Position numbers and translations under genes: made by a program
In this document: positions 35,001-44,687 of the stretch, piece after piece
How the letters are laid out: the number at the start of each line of letters is the position of its first letter
Position numbering within the stretch: position 1 is the first letter of the stretch
Source of the DNA: Wenxinia marina DSM 24838
GTDB taxonomy: Bacteria > Pseudomonadota > Alphaproteobacteria > Rhodobacterales > Rhodobacteraceae
Length of the DNA: 58,622 nucleotides
NCBI RefSeq assembly: GCF_000379485.1
Contig: NZ_KB902315.1
Span: 4,866 to 63,487, forward strand
Direction: 5' to 3'
The notes under the pieces: model-generated
What the model was told of the DNA's origin: nothing
The model's database searches: none
What the model saw: only the letters and a program-made list of their open reading frames with translations

Positions 35001-35273
35001 GGTGGTCGAGACGCCGTCCGAGACGGACGAGCTGACGTTCTTGACCCCGGTGATGCCGGCCACGGCGTCCTCGATCTCCTTGGTGACCTGCGCTTCCAGC
35101 TCGGCCGGGGCGGCGCCGGCCTGGGTCGTGGTGATCGCGACGAGGGGCACGTCGATGTTCGGAAAGCGGGTGACCGGCAGCTCGCGGAAGGACTGGTAGC
35201 CCAGCACCATCAGCATGAAGAACAGCAGGATGGGGGCGATCGGGTTCCGGATCGACCAGGCGGAGAAGTTCAT
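32004..35273 (-). CDS. RND efflux transporter, AcrB/MexF-like (HAE1 family)
   Basis: This 1089-residue proton-driven exporter has the inner-membrane architecture of RND pumps: TM1 after [19 protein letters not shown], a large periplasmic loop, a TM2-TM6 cluster (near residues 340-480), a second loop and TM7-TM12. The proton-relay aspartates lie in [16 protein letters not shown] (TM4). The last ~35 residues form a short coiled coil ([20 protein letters not shown]). It follows the adaptor gene by 10 bp. No outer membrane TolC-type gene is in the operon, so it must use one encoded elsewhere. Confidence 0.95.
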   Translation of the reverse strand: MNFSAWSIRNPIAPILLFFMLMVLGYQSFRELPVTRFPNIDVPLVAITTTQAGAAPAELEAQVTKEIEDAVAGITGVKNVSSSVSDGVSTTIVEFRMDVPTDQAVQDTKDAVDQITGDLPANAETPVVTRVDVEGQAIMTFAVSAPGMTIEELSWFVDDVITRALQGQAGVGRIDRYGGADREIRVELEPARLDSFGITASSVSQQLRATNADIGAGRSEIGGAEQAIRTLGDASTAANLRETTIALPSGRYVKLGELGEVVDTYEELRSFSRFNGEQVVTFGVFRAKGASEVSVAEVVNEQLATIRAENPDVTITLVDDTVYYTVGNYEAAMNTLLEGAILAILVVFLFLRNWRATLIAAVALPLSAVPTFYVMDLLGFSLNLVSLLAITLATGILVDDAIVEIENISRHMKMGKSPYRAAIDAADEIGLAVIATTATIVAVFVPVSFMPGIPGQYFSQFGLTVGISVVFSLMVARLITPLMAAYLMRDKDAHHEEPKDGFVMRGYAWLVRITMRVRYLTLVFAIGALGVSLYFLAQVPGSFIPPEDVSRIPISVELPPGSTLEETDRTTEAIRQAILGVEGVDSVFVLGGSSPTGDMDVRRASVTVLLEKLHHSLEHRLLEVGHELPVVGALVPQPAELGRQIPQAEVEVEIFARLADIPDVRAYKLNDRGARDISFSILSQDEAALNEGVARLEAALRGDPLLANVAAEGALPRPEVQVTPRLEEAARLGVTTASIAETLRVATIGDFDANLARVSIDNRLIPVRVELDEDVATNLSRLGALRVPTATGASVPLNAVADIEIAEGPATVDRLNRERLATIGANLPPGVALGTATARFNEIVAGVELPEGVRVAESGDAEIQAELTQSFANAMIFGLMLVLTVLILLFKSVIQPFTILLSLPLAIGGVAAGLILTDNAISMPVLIGILMLMGIVTKNAILLVDFAIEQRAKGFDRLTAMVEAGRKRARPIVMTSIAMSAGMLPSALGVGEGGSFRAPMAIAVIGGIIVSTVLSLIVVPSFFLIMDDLQKGLTWAFGRFVGKRDEEPPLPDTEQLVHRLEAQDSELAALRRRIGMLEGVAPATRHAAE

Positions 35274-35283
35274 GTCCGTTCCC

Positions 35284-36480
35284 TCAGTTCGAGGCGAGGT
35301 CGGCCGTCTCGGCCGGAATGGGATTGATCCGGTCGCCCGGCCGCACGAAGGCGCCGGCGCGGGCGACGACGCGGTCGCCCGCGCCGAGGCCGTCCAGGAT
35401 CTCCACCGTGCCGCCGTCGCGGATGCCGGTGGTCACGGCGACGCGCTCGACGACGCCGTCGCCGGTCACGCGCAGCACCGTCTCGCCCCGCCCCTCGGCG
35501 GGCGCGGCGACGGCGCTGACGGGCAATGTCAGGCCCTCGCGCTCCTCCACCAGGATCTCGGCCTCGGCGAAGAGGCCCGCGCGCACGCGGCCCGGCTCTT
35601 CCAGCGAGATGCGGACGCGGCCGAGGCGGGTCTGCGCGTCGACGGTCGGCTCGATGAGGCGGACCGTCCCCCGCAGGGTGTCACTGAGGCCGACCGGGCG
35701 CAGCGCGACCGTCTGGCCGAGCTCCAGCTTCAGCAGGTCGCTCTCGGACACGTCGGCCTGCAGCTCGACGAGGCCGTCGCGGATGATGACGAACATCGGC
35801 TGTCCGGCAGCGGACGCGATGGCGCCGATCTGGGCGTTGCGCTGGCTGACGATGCCGGCGACGGGGCTCACAACCTCGGTCCGGCGCAGGTTCAGCTGCA
35901 CGTCGGCGATCTGCGCCTCGGCCACGCGGACCTGCGCCTCGGCGGCGACGAGGCCCTGTTGCGCCGCGTCCACGCGGGCGAGCGCCGTCGCGGCGCTCGA
36001 CTCCGCCTGGTCGGCGGAGGCCCGCGACGTGGTCCCGTCGGTGGCGAGCTGGCTGGTCCGGTCGCGCACGCGCACCGCCTCGTCGGCGGCGGCCCGGGCC
36101 TCGGCGAGGCTGGCGCGGGCCTGCGCCACGGCGGCCTCGGCCGACGCGCGGCCGGCGTCGAGCTGGCTTTCCTGCAGCCGCAGCGCGGCGTCCGACAGGC
36201 GGGCGAGAACCTGCCCCGGCTCCACGCTGTCGCCCACGTCCACCAGCAGTTCCTCGATGGGCTGGCCCTCGATCAGCGGCGCGACGGCGATGCTCTCGAC
36301 CGGTTCGAACAGGCCGGAGGCGAAGATGGTGTCGCGCACGGTGCCGGACGTCGCCTCGGCCACGGTGATCGCGGGCGCCGTCTCGGTGGCGGCGGCGGGC
36401 GCCTCTGCGCCATGCTCCTGCGCCAGGGACGGCGCGGCGAAGACGGCGAGGGCGGCGAGAAGGATCGGCAGGCGGGTCAT
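35284..36480 (-). CDS. RND efflux periplasmic adaptor (membrane fusion protein)
   Basis: This 398-residue adaptor has a signal peptide ending at SLAQE (residue ~21). The usual order follows: a beta-barrel/lipoyl half (PLIEGQPIEELLVDVGDSVE), a long Ala-rich alpha-hairpin coiled coil (residues ~100-190), the second lipoyl half (RTEVVSPVAGIVSQRNAQIG) and beta-barrel and membrane-proximal domains. It links the RND pump to the outer membrane channel. Its ATG overlaps the tetR stop (ATGA). Confidence 0.94.
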   Translation of the reverse strand: MTRLPILLAALAVFAAPSLAQEHGAEAPAAATETAPAITVAEATSGTVRDTIFASGLFEPVESIAVAPLIEGQPIEELLVDVGDSVEPGQVLARLSDAALRLQESQLDAGRASAEAAVAQARASLAEARAAADEAVRVRDRTSQLATDGTTSRASADQAESSAATALARVDAAQQGLVAAEAQVRVAEAQIADVQLNLRRTEVVSPVAGIVSQRNAQIGAIASAAGQPMFVIIRDGLVELQADVSESDLLKLELGQTVALRPVGLSDTLRGTVRLIEPTVDAQTRLGRVRISLEEPGRVRAGLFAEAEILVEEREGLTLPVSAVAAPAEGRGETVLRVTGDGVVERVAVTTGIRDGGTVEILDGLGAGDRVVARAGAFVRPGDRINPIPAETADLASN

Positions 36481-37163
36481 TCCGTGGTCTTCCTGGCAGT
36501 GGTGGCGACATCGTCGAGCAGCTGCCCGACGGTGCGAAGGACGAGGCGGCGGAGCTCGGCGTGGTCGGCGGCATCCTCGTGCCCGCGGCCAAGCTGGACG
36601 GTGGCGCCCTTGACGATGACGATCAGAAGCTGCGCGTGCGCCTGGAAGCGCGAGTGCGCCTCGGCCTCGGGCAGGCCGGACATGCGGGCGAAGACGCGGG
36701 TGATGCTGCGGGCGATGGTCGCCTCGAGCCGCTCGAGGCTCTGGCGCACGGCGGGACGGCGGATCGCGGCGGCCTCGATCTCGGCCCAGATCGCGCCGTC
36801 CGAGCGGCAGGCCGCATCGTCGATGCGCTCGGCGAGGGCCGCGAGCAGGGTCTCGCGCGGATCGCCGGCGCCGAGGACGACGCGCATCGCCCCGTCGACC
36901 TCGGTCAGGTCGTGCGCGACCATCGCCTCGATGATCGCGTCCTTGGACGAGAAGTAGCGATAGAAGTTCCCCGCGCTCATCCCGGCCGCCCCGGCGAGAT
37001 CCTTCATCGACGCCCCCTCGAACCCCTTCGCGACGAACACGTCGCGGCAGCGATCGAGGATCTCTCGCGCACGCGGGGACGCGGCGGGATCGGCGGTTTC
37101 GGCGAGCCTGGGAGAGGCAGAGTTCACGAAGGCGGCTTTCCGGCGGTGAGAATGAACGTTCAT
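36477..37163 (-). CDS. TetR family repressor of the RND operon
   Basis: This protein of up to 228 residues has an N-terminal TetR HTH (RAREILDRCRDVFVAKGFEG, then AGMSAGNFYRYFSSKDAIIEA) and a C-terminal ligand-binding half of the AcrR_6 type. It is the first gene of the tetR-adaptor-RND operon and is coupled to the adaptor (ATGA). The ATG at 37163 lies inside a perfect 16-bp palindrome; an in-frame GTG at 37127 would give 216 residues and leave the palindrome in the leader. I cannot decide between them. Autorepression of the whole operon is likely. Confidence 0.92.
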   Translation of the reverse strand: MNVHSHRRKAAFVNSASPRLAETADPAASPRAREILDRCRDVFVAKGFEGASMKDLAGAAGMSAGNFYRYFSSKDAIIEAMVAHDLTEVDGAMRVVLGAGDPRETLLAALAERIDDAACRSDGAIWAEIEAAAIRRPAVRQSLERLEATIARSITRVFARMSGLPEAEAHSRFQAHAQLLIVIVKGATVQLGRGHEDAADHAELRRLVLRTVGQLLDDVATTARKTTE

Positions 37164-37192
37164 TCACCTAGCGATCTGAACCGAACGGTTCA
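37150..37192. promoter_or_regulatory. two palindromic operators at the tetR promoter
   Basis: A perfect 16-bp palindrome, GAATGAACGTTCATTC (37150-37165), and a second dyad, TGAACCG-AA-CGGTTCA (37177-37192), lie 11 bp apart. On the minus strand a TTGAAC (37193-37188), 17-bp spacer and TAGGTG form a plausible promoter that both dyads overlap. This is the expected arrangement for TetR autoregulation. Confidence 0.65.
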
Positions 37193-37390
37193 AGTCCGGA
37201 AAGTCTCACTCCCGGTGCAATGCGTCAGAGGGCGGACCGTTTGTCGGCCGAACCGCGTCAACAGCCGATCTTTTCGGCACATGGCTCAGTGCCGGGGCGG
37301 AAAGCGCATGCGACAGCGGGTCCGGCGACCCGACGCCGCGGCCGTGGCGCCCGTCGCGCCCGTCCTCGACGCGTCACTCGCGCCGGAACT

Positions 37391-39430
37391 TCAGACCGCC
37401 TTGCACAGACGCAGGGCGTCGTAGATGGCCGCATGGGTGTTCCGTGCGGCCACCGCGTCGCCGATGCGGTACAGCCGGTACGTGCCCTCCGCATTCCGGA
37501 CGACGTCCTGCGGCCGGCCGGCGATCAGCGCGTCGTGGTCTACCTCTCCGAGATTCGCGGAGCCGGGCCGCAGCTCGAGATAGATCTCGTCCATCGGCAG
37601 GGTGCCGCGGTTCACCACGACCTGATCGACGTTCCGCTCCCGCCGGCCGGCGCCATAGTCGCTGCCCAGAACGGCGACGAGACCGTTGCCCTCTCGCCGG
37701 ACGGCGACCAGCTTCCAGGTCACGGTGAAGGTGGCGTCCCGGACCTGCAGCTCGCGCATCGCGGGCGTCAGGGACATTCCCATCACCTCGGCCGCGAAGG
37801 TGCGGTCGCGGGTGACGATCTCGACCGCGGCCCCGGTCGCGGCGATTGCCTCGGCCGCCTGGAGGGCGGCATAGTCGCCCGCGTCGTCGTAGATCAGGAC
37901 GTTCGTTCCCGGCCGGGCGTCGCCGGACAGGATGTCCCACGCCGACACGACGAGGTCGTCCCCCGTCTCCAGCCCCTCGACCTGCGGCAGGCCCCCGGTC
38001 GCGACGATCACCACGTCGGGCGCCTCCGCCAGGACGTCGCCCGCATCGGCGACGCTGTTGTAGCGGAAGGTCACTCCCAGCCGCTCGCACTCGGCCACGC
38101 GCCACTGGACGATCTGCATCATCTCGCCCCGCCGGGGCGTCAGCGCGGTCAGCCTTATCTGCCCGCCCGCCCGGTCCGCCGCCTCGTGGACGATCACCTC
38201 GTGGCCGCGGGCGGCGCAGACGCGGGCCGCCTCCACCCCCGCGGGACCGGCGCCGACGATGACGACGCGGCGGCGCACCCCGGCGGGCGGCACCTCGTGC
38301 GGCTGCTCCAGCTCGCGGCCCGTCGCGGGGTTGTGCAGGCACAGCGCCATGCCGCCCTGGTAGATGCGGTCGAGGCAGTAGTTCGCGCCGACGCAGGGGC
38401 GGATGCGGTCCTCCTCGCCCCGCAGGATCTTGGCCACGATGTGCGGATCGGCCATGTGCGCGCGGGTCATGCCGACCATGTCGAGCTTGCCCGAGGCCAC
38501 CGCGTGCCGGGCCGTGGCGACGTCCTGGATCTTGGCCGCGTGGAAGGTCGGCACCCCTGCCGCCGCCCGCACCTCTCCCGCGAAGTCGAGGTGCGGGGCC
38601 GAGCGCATGCCCTGCACCGGGATCACGTCGGTCAGCGCGGCGTCGGTGTCGATGTGGCCGCGGGTGACGTTGAAGAAGTCGACCATCCCGCTCGCCTTCA
38701 GCCGGCGCGTGATCTCCAGCCCGTCCTCGCGGGTCAGGCCGCCCGCCACCACCTCGTCCGCGACGTAGCGCAGGCCGACGATGAAGTCCGCGCCGACCCG
38801 GTCGCGGATCGCGCGCAGCACGTCGAAGGTGAAGCGCAGGCGGTCGTCCAGGCTGCCGGCGCCGTAGGGGCCGTCCAGTTCGTTCAGGCGGGGCGACCAG
38901 AAGGCGTCCATCAGGTGGCCGTAGGATTCCAGCTCGATCCCGTCGAGGCCGGCGGCCTGCATCCGTTCCGCCGCGTCGGCGTAGTCGCGGACGATCCGCG
39001 CGATGTCCCAGTCCTCGATCAGCTTCGGGAACGCCCGGTGCGCCGGCTCGCGCGCGTGGCCGGGCGAGACGGTGGGCAGCCAGTCGCCAGTGTCCCAGCG
39101 CGAGCGCCGGCCGAGGTGGGTGAGCTGGATCATCACCGCCGCGCCGTGGTCGTGGCATTCGTCGGTCAGGGCCTTCATCCAGCCCACGACCTCGTCCTTC
39201 CAGGCGAGGACGTTGTTGAACGCGGGCGGACTGTCGCGCGAGACGATGGCCGAGCCGGCGGTCATGGTCAGCGCGACCCCTGCCCTCGCCCGCTCCACGT
39301 GGTAGGCGCGGTAGCGGTCCTTCGGCATGCCGTCCTCGGGATAGGCTGGCTCGTGGCTGGTGATCATCAGCCGGTTCTTCAGGGTGAGGTGCTTGAGCCG
39401 GTAGGGCTGCAGGAGGGGATCGGCGGACAT
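37391..39430 (-). CDS. FMN/FAD-dependent oxidoreductase, N-methylproline/dimethylglycine demethylase-like
   Basis: This 679-residue protein has an old-yellow-enzyme TIM barrel (PYRLKHLTLKNRLMITSHEP at the start, RIVRDYADAAERMQAAGLDG, KLDMVGMTRAHMADPHIV) and a C-terminal FAD/NAD-binding domain with VVIVGAGPAGVEAARVCAAR (near residue 388). It resembles trimethylamine dehydrogenase and StcD/DgcA-type demethylases used for betaines such as stachydrine and dimethylglycine. The Fe-S segment reads RPCVGANYCLDRIYQGGMAL then C: only three Cys are visible where trimethylamine dehydrogenase has four. It follows the sugar ABC operon by 142 bp with a hairpin between, so it may be separate. 2,4-dienoyl-CoA reductase is the main alternative. 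Confidence 0.82.
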   Translation of the reverse strand: MSADPLLQPYRLKHLTLKNRLMITSHEPAYPEDGMPKDRYRAYHVERARAGVALTMTAGSAIVSRDSPPAFNNVLAWKDEVVGWMKALTDECHDHGAAVMIQLTHLGRRSRWDTGDWLPTVSPGHAREPAHRAFPKLIEDWDIARIVRDYADAAERMQAAGLDGIELESYGHLMDAFWSPRLNELDGPYGAGSLDDRLRFTFDVLRAIRDRVGADFIVGLRYVADEVVAGGLTREDGLEITRRLKASGMVDFFNVTRGHIDTDAALTDVIPVQGMRSAPHLDFAGEVRAAAGVPTFHAAKIQDVATARHAVASGKLDMVGMTRAHMADPHIVAKILRGEEDRIRPCVGANYCLDRIYQGGMALCLHNPATGRELEQPHEVPPAGVRRRVVIVGAGPAGVEAARVCAARGHEVIVHEAADRAGGQIRLTALTPRRGEMMQIVQWRVAECERLGVTFRYNSVADAGDVLAEAPDVVIVATGGLPQVEGLETGDDLVVSAWDILSGDARPGTNVLIYDDAGDYAALQAAEAIAATGAAVEIVTRDRTFAAEVMGMSLTPAMRELQVRDATFTVTWKLVAVRREGNGLVAVLGSDYGAGRRERNVDQVVVNRGTLPMDEIYLELRPGSANLGEVDHDALIAGRPQDVVRNAEGTYRLYRIGDAVAARNTHAAIYDALRLCKAV

Positions 39431-39522
39431 CGGCGGGCTCCGTTGATGGATCCCCGATGGCAGGTCTGCCTGCCCGTGTCATCTCCTTCGTCCCATGATC
39501 GGGATCCGGAGTTCGTTGCGCC

Positions 39523-39564
39523 GGCCGGACGGGCGCGGCGGCGCCGGCCACCCTCCGTCCGGCC
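39523..39564 (-). terminator. hairpin after the sugar ABC operon
   Basis: GGCCGGACGG (39523-39532) pairs perfectly with CCGTCCGGCC (39555-39564) across a 22-nt, GC-rich loop. It lies just past the stop of the MalK-type ATPase on the minus strand. It could terminate or attenuate transcription into the flavoenzyme gene. Confidence 0.5.
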
Positions 39565-39572
39565 GATGCGTT

Positions 39573-40639
<1,067 letters not shown>

Positions 40640-40643
<4 letters not shown>

Positions 40644-42850
40644 GCCGCGGCCCTCAGCGTGATCCGGACCGGGGCGAAGCGGTCGCACGCGGCCGTCACC
40701 GCGATCTCGCCCGCGCCCGTCGCCCGCAGCCAGACGCCCGCGACGCCGCCGCGCAGCGGCGTGGTCGACGGCCCGATCAGGCGGGCCGGCCCCTCGACCG
40801 ACAGCGTCACCGGATCGAACAGGAACCGCAGCTTGTTGCCCGCCTGGTCGAGGGCGCGGACCATGACGCGCACCTCGTCATGGACGCCCACGCTGTCCGT
40901 ATCCGCGATCACCTCCAACGTCGTCGGCACCGGGTCGGCGACAAACCGGCGGCGCGCGACCTCCTTGCCGTCCTTCAGGCCGATCACCTCGGCGTCCTCC
41001 CAGGTCATGCCCCAGAGTCCCAGCTCTTCCGCCGAGAAGTGGCGGTGGTCCACGATGACCGGCGGGTGCGGCAGATGGGGGAAGCGGGACGTGTCGGGGC
41101 CGACGCGCTTGGGCGGGTTGTCGCCGTAGCGCAGCTCCACCTCGTCGCAGTTGGTCAGGATCACCAGCGGCAGCACGCCGCCGATGTTGCGCTCGCCTCG
41201 GGCCCAGAAGGTCACCGGCTCCAGCACCGCGCCGCCGTCGATGTCGCCTTGGGAGGCGTAGGCGTAGGCCGCGAACTTCGGCTCGCGGAACATGTCCATC
41301 ACGCCATGGTGGCAGATGCGGTCGCCCGAGCCGAAATCCTTGTGGGTGTTGTAGTCGAAGGCGCACCAGCCGATGCAGCCCGAGATGCCGTCGTTACCGT
41401 AGGCGGCATTCATCACCTCCAGATGGCGCAGCACGTGCTCGGTCTGGCGCTGCTCCTGGTCCCACGACTTCGTCGGATACATGTGGCCGTTGTACTCGGT
41501 CACGAGGTACGGGACCTTGCGGTCGAGTCCCGTCACCTCCTGCTGGTCGCGCAGGCCCATGCGGGGGCGGTTGGAGCCGGGGTTCTCGAACTCGCCGAGG
41601 ACGAAGTCGTTCATCGTGTAGACGTCCTCGAGCATCTCGCTCTCGGTGATGTAGCGGACGCCGCCGGTCTGGCGGGTCGGGTCCAGCTCGCGCGCAACGC
41701 GGTTCGTCTCGGCGTAGAAGTCGTGGTCGTCCCGGCTCTCGTTGATGCGGACGCCCCAGATCACGATGGAGGGGTGGTTCCAGTCGCGGCGGATCATCCG
41801 GCGCACGTTCTCGGCGCTCTCGGCCTTCCAGCCGTCGCCGCCGATATGCTGCCAGCCCGGAATCTCCTCGAACACCATCAGGCCGATCTCGTCGCAGCGA
41901 CCCAGGAAGGCGGGGTGCTGGGGGTAGTGCGAGGTGCGCACGAGGTTGAGGCGGAGGTCGTTCTTCAGGATGTCGGCGTCGCGGCGCTGCTGGGCTGCGC
42001 CCATCGCGTAGCCCGCGTGGGGCCAGGACTGGTGGCGGTTGAGACCGCGGATCTTGGTCAGCCGGCCGTTCAGGCGGAAGCCGTCGGGCGTGAAGCGGGC
42101 GGTGCGGAAGCCGATGCGCGTCTCCCACACGTCGTCGCCGAGGGTCAGGCGGAGGGTGTAGAGGACGGGCGCGTCCAGCTCCCACAGGGCGATGCCGTGC
42201 AGGTCCTCCAGCGACAGCTCGGCCGTGGCGGCGGCCGGCGCTTCGGCGCGGGCGATCTCCGCCCCGTTCGTGTCCAGCAGGATCGCCGTCAGCGTGCCGC
42301 CGATGCCGTGGCCTGACGGGTCCGCGATCTCTGCCCGCACCGTCACCCGCTTGGCATCGGACATGACGTCGTGCGTCTCGACCTTGGCGTTCGCAATGTG
42401 GACCGGGGCGGTCACGATCAGCTCCGCCTCGCGGTAGAGGCCGGCATAGGTGAGGTAGTCGATCTGTCCGCCGAAGGGCGGGATCTCCGGGTTCTCGCTG
42501 CCGTTGATCTGCACCGTCAGGACGTTCCCGCCGTCCTTCAGGTGCTCCGTCAGCCGGGCGAGGATCGGCGTGTAGCCGTCGCGGTGGCGGGCGATCTCCG
42601 CCCCGTTCAGCGACACCCGCGCGTCCGCCATCGCGGCCCCCAGGCGCAGCGTCACCTCGCGGCCCGCCCAGGCGGGATCGGCTTCGAACCGCTTCTCGTA
42701 GGTGAAGGCGCGCTGATAGGCGGTCTCGTCGAAATAGTTAAAGGGCAGCTCGACGGCCGTATGCGGCAGGCGCACCGCCTGTCCCTCGAAGGCCCAGTCG
42801 TCGTTGAAGTCCAGCACGCGCCGGCCGGAGGTCTCGGGAGCGTCCCGCAT
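40640..42850 (-). CDS. glycoside hydrolase family 2 (beta-galactosidase-like)
   Basis: This 736-residue enzyme lacks a signal peptide, so it is probably cytosolic and acts on the imported sugar. Domains in order: GH2 sugar-binding jelly roll (RLPHTAVELPFNYFDETAYQ), immunoglobulin-like domain (~residues 160-270) and TIM barrel (FRLNGRLTKIRGLNRHQSWP onward). The acid/base Glu is in WGVRINES (Glu371) and the nucleophile is probably Glu452 in LVTEYNGHMYP. Extra C-terminal Ig-like domains follow. Beta-glucuronidase or beta-mannosidase cannot be excluded. It sits between a permease (10-bp gap) and the ATPase (4-bp overlap), which ties uptake to hydrolysis. Confidence 0.9.
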
Positions 42851-42860
42851 CGGAAAAGTC

Positions 42861-43754
42861 CTATTTGACGGAGCCCAGCATCCCCTGAACGAACAGGCGC
42901 TGGAGCAGGAAGAAGATGACGAGCGTGGGCAGCGTCGTGATGACCGTCGCCACCATGATGACGCCGAAGTCCGGCGTGTAGGCCGAGTTCAGCGACGAGA
43001 TCGTCAGGACCATCGTCTTCATGTCGTTGGTCTGCAGGACGATCAGCGGCCAGAGGTAGTTGTTCCAGGTCAGCGTGAAGACGATGATCGTGGCCGCGGC
43101 GTAGGTGGACCGCATCACCGGCATGTAGACGCGCAGGAAGATTTGCCATTCCTTCAGGCCGTCGATCTTGGCCGCGTCCCGCAGCTCGTGCGGGAAGGCC
43201 TTCGTCGCCTGGCGGAAATAGAAGATGACGAAGATGTTCGCGACCGTCGGCAGGATGATCGCGGCGTAGGTGTTGATGAGGCCGGCGCCGGCCATCATCA
43301 CGAACAGCGGCACCATCAGCGCCGCGAACGGGATCGATAGCATCAGCAGCAGCGCCGCGAAGATGCGCTCGCGCCACTTGTGGCGGAAGATCTCGAACGC
43401 GTAGCCGGCGAGCGACGAGACCAGCAGCGTCGCCACGGTCGAGATGATCGCGATGTAGAACGAGTTGAACAGGACGCGCGGCAGGTCAACCTGCTCGGCC
43501 AGGTTGCGGATGTTGACCAGCAGCTGGTCGCCGAACCACGACTTGCCGCGGACGATGTCGAACGAGGTGTTGGTCGTCCCGACCACCATCCAGAAAAACG
43601 GGAACACCGACAGGAACGCCGCCAGCGACAGGACGACATAGGTCACGACCGGCCCGATCCGGTCCCGGTCCGGACCGCGCGGCGGGCGGACGGCGGCGCG
43701 GGACGTGGGCCGGGCGGCCTCGCGGTCGATCTCGGTCGCGGCGACGTCGGTCAT
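42861..43754 (-). CDS. sugar ABC transporter permease (MalG type)
   Basis: This 297-residue inner membrane permease has about six segments after a charged, Pro-rich N-terminus. The EAA loop is ELRDAAKIDGLKEWQIFLRV (residue ~195). Its ATG overlaps the stop of the first permease gene (ATGA), so the two subunits are made in balance. Confidence 0.94.
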   Translation of the reverse strand: MTDVAATEIDREAARPTSRAAVRPPRGPDRDRIGPVVTYVVLSLAAFLSVFPFFWMVVGTTNTSFDIVRGKSWFGDQLLVNIRNLAEQVDLPRVLFNSFYIAIISTVATLLVSSLAGYAFEIFRHKWRERIFAALLLMLSIPFAALMVPLFVMMAGAGLINTYAAIILPTVANIFVIFYFRQATKAFPHELRDAAKIDGLKEWQIFLRVYMPVMRSTYAAATIIVFTLTWNNYLWPLIVLQTNDMKTMVLTISSLNSAYTPDFGVIMVATVITTLPTLVIFFLLQRLFVQGMLGSVK

Positions 43755-44626
43755 CGGCGGTCCCTCGCGACCCAGAACTGCACGGTGGACAGGACCGCGA
43801 CCAGCACCACGATCACGTAGCTGACCGTCGCGGCGTAGCCGAAGGACGGCATGAATCGGAACGTCAGGTTGTAGATGTACTGCGACAGGGTCAGCGTCGC
43901 GTTCGACGGCCCGCCTTGCGTGATGTTCTGCACCTCGTCGAACAGCTGCAGCGTGCCGATGGTCGAGATGATCGTGGTGAACAGGATCACCGGCTTCAGC
44001 ATCGGGATGGTGATGCGGAAGAACTGCGCCCGCGCCGGCACGCCGTCGATCCGCGCCGCCTCGTAGATCGAGCGGTCGATGTTCTGCAGGGCGGCGAGGT
44101 AGAAGATCATGTTGTAGCCGGTCCAGCGCCAGGTGATGGCGAGGATGATGACGACCTTGGCCCAGAACGGCTCGGCCAGCCACGCGATCTGAGGCCCGCC
44201 GAAGAAGGCGACGACCTGCGTGGCGAGGCCCTCGTTCGAGAAGATCGACTTGAACAGGATCGAGTAGGCGACGAGCGAGGTGACGGCGGGCAGGAAGATC
44301 GCGGTGCGGAACAGGCCCCGGCCCTTCAGCCGCGGATTGTTCAGCATCACCGCGAAGACCAGCGCCAGCATGATCATGATCGGCACCTGGATCGCCAGGA
44401 AGATCAGCGTGTTGCCGAGCGCGGTGAGGAAGATCGGGTCGGCGAAGAGGCGCTGGATGTTGCCGAAGCCACCGAACGTCGTGTTCATGCCCCGCCCGGT
44501 CTGGAAGCTCATCCAGAGCGACCAGAGGATCGGGTAGATCATGAACAGGCCGATCAGCGCGAGCGCGGGCATGACGAACGCCCAGCCCGCCGCATTCTCG
44601 TTGCGCCCCAGACGGGTCTGCGCCAC
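43751..44626 (-). CDS. sugar ABC transporter permease (MalF type)
   Basis: This 291-residue permease has six membrane segments. The EAA loop is SIYEAARIDGVPARAQFFRI (residue ~195). I chose the GTG at 44626 because GGGGAGGAGA lies just upstream; a TTG at 44641 would include that ribosome binding site inside the gene. A strong hairpin separates it from the solute-binding gene. Confidence 0.93.
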   Translation of the reverse strand: MAQTRLGRNENAAGWAFVMPALALIGLFMIYPILWSLWMSFQTGRGMNTTFGGFGNIQRLFADPIFLTALGNTLIFLAIQVPIMIMLALVFAVMLNNPRLKGRGLFRTAIFLPAVTSLVAYSILFKSIFSNEGLATQVVAFFGGPQIAWLAEPFWAKVVIILAITWRWTGYNMIFYLAALQNIDRSIYEAARIDGVPARAQFFRITIPMLKPVILFTTIISTIGTLQLFDEVQNITQGGPSNATLTLSQYIYNLTFRFMPSFGYAATVSYVIVVLVAVLSTVQFWVARDRR

Positions 44627-44656
44627 GGCTCTCCTCCCCAAGTGCGCCGCGTGGAA

Positions 44657-44680
44657 CGGCCCCGCCCGAGGGCGGGGCCG
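44657..44680 (-). terminator. intra-operon hairpin between solute-binding protein and permease genes
   Basis: CGGCCCCGCCC (44657-44667) pairs perfectly with GGGCGGGGCCG (44670-44680), an 11-bp stem, 7 bp after the binding-protein stop. No T-run follows. Such hairpins commonly stabilise the binding-protein transcript or lower permease expression. Confidence 0.7.
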
Positions 44681-44687
44681 AAGCGTC

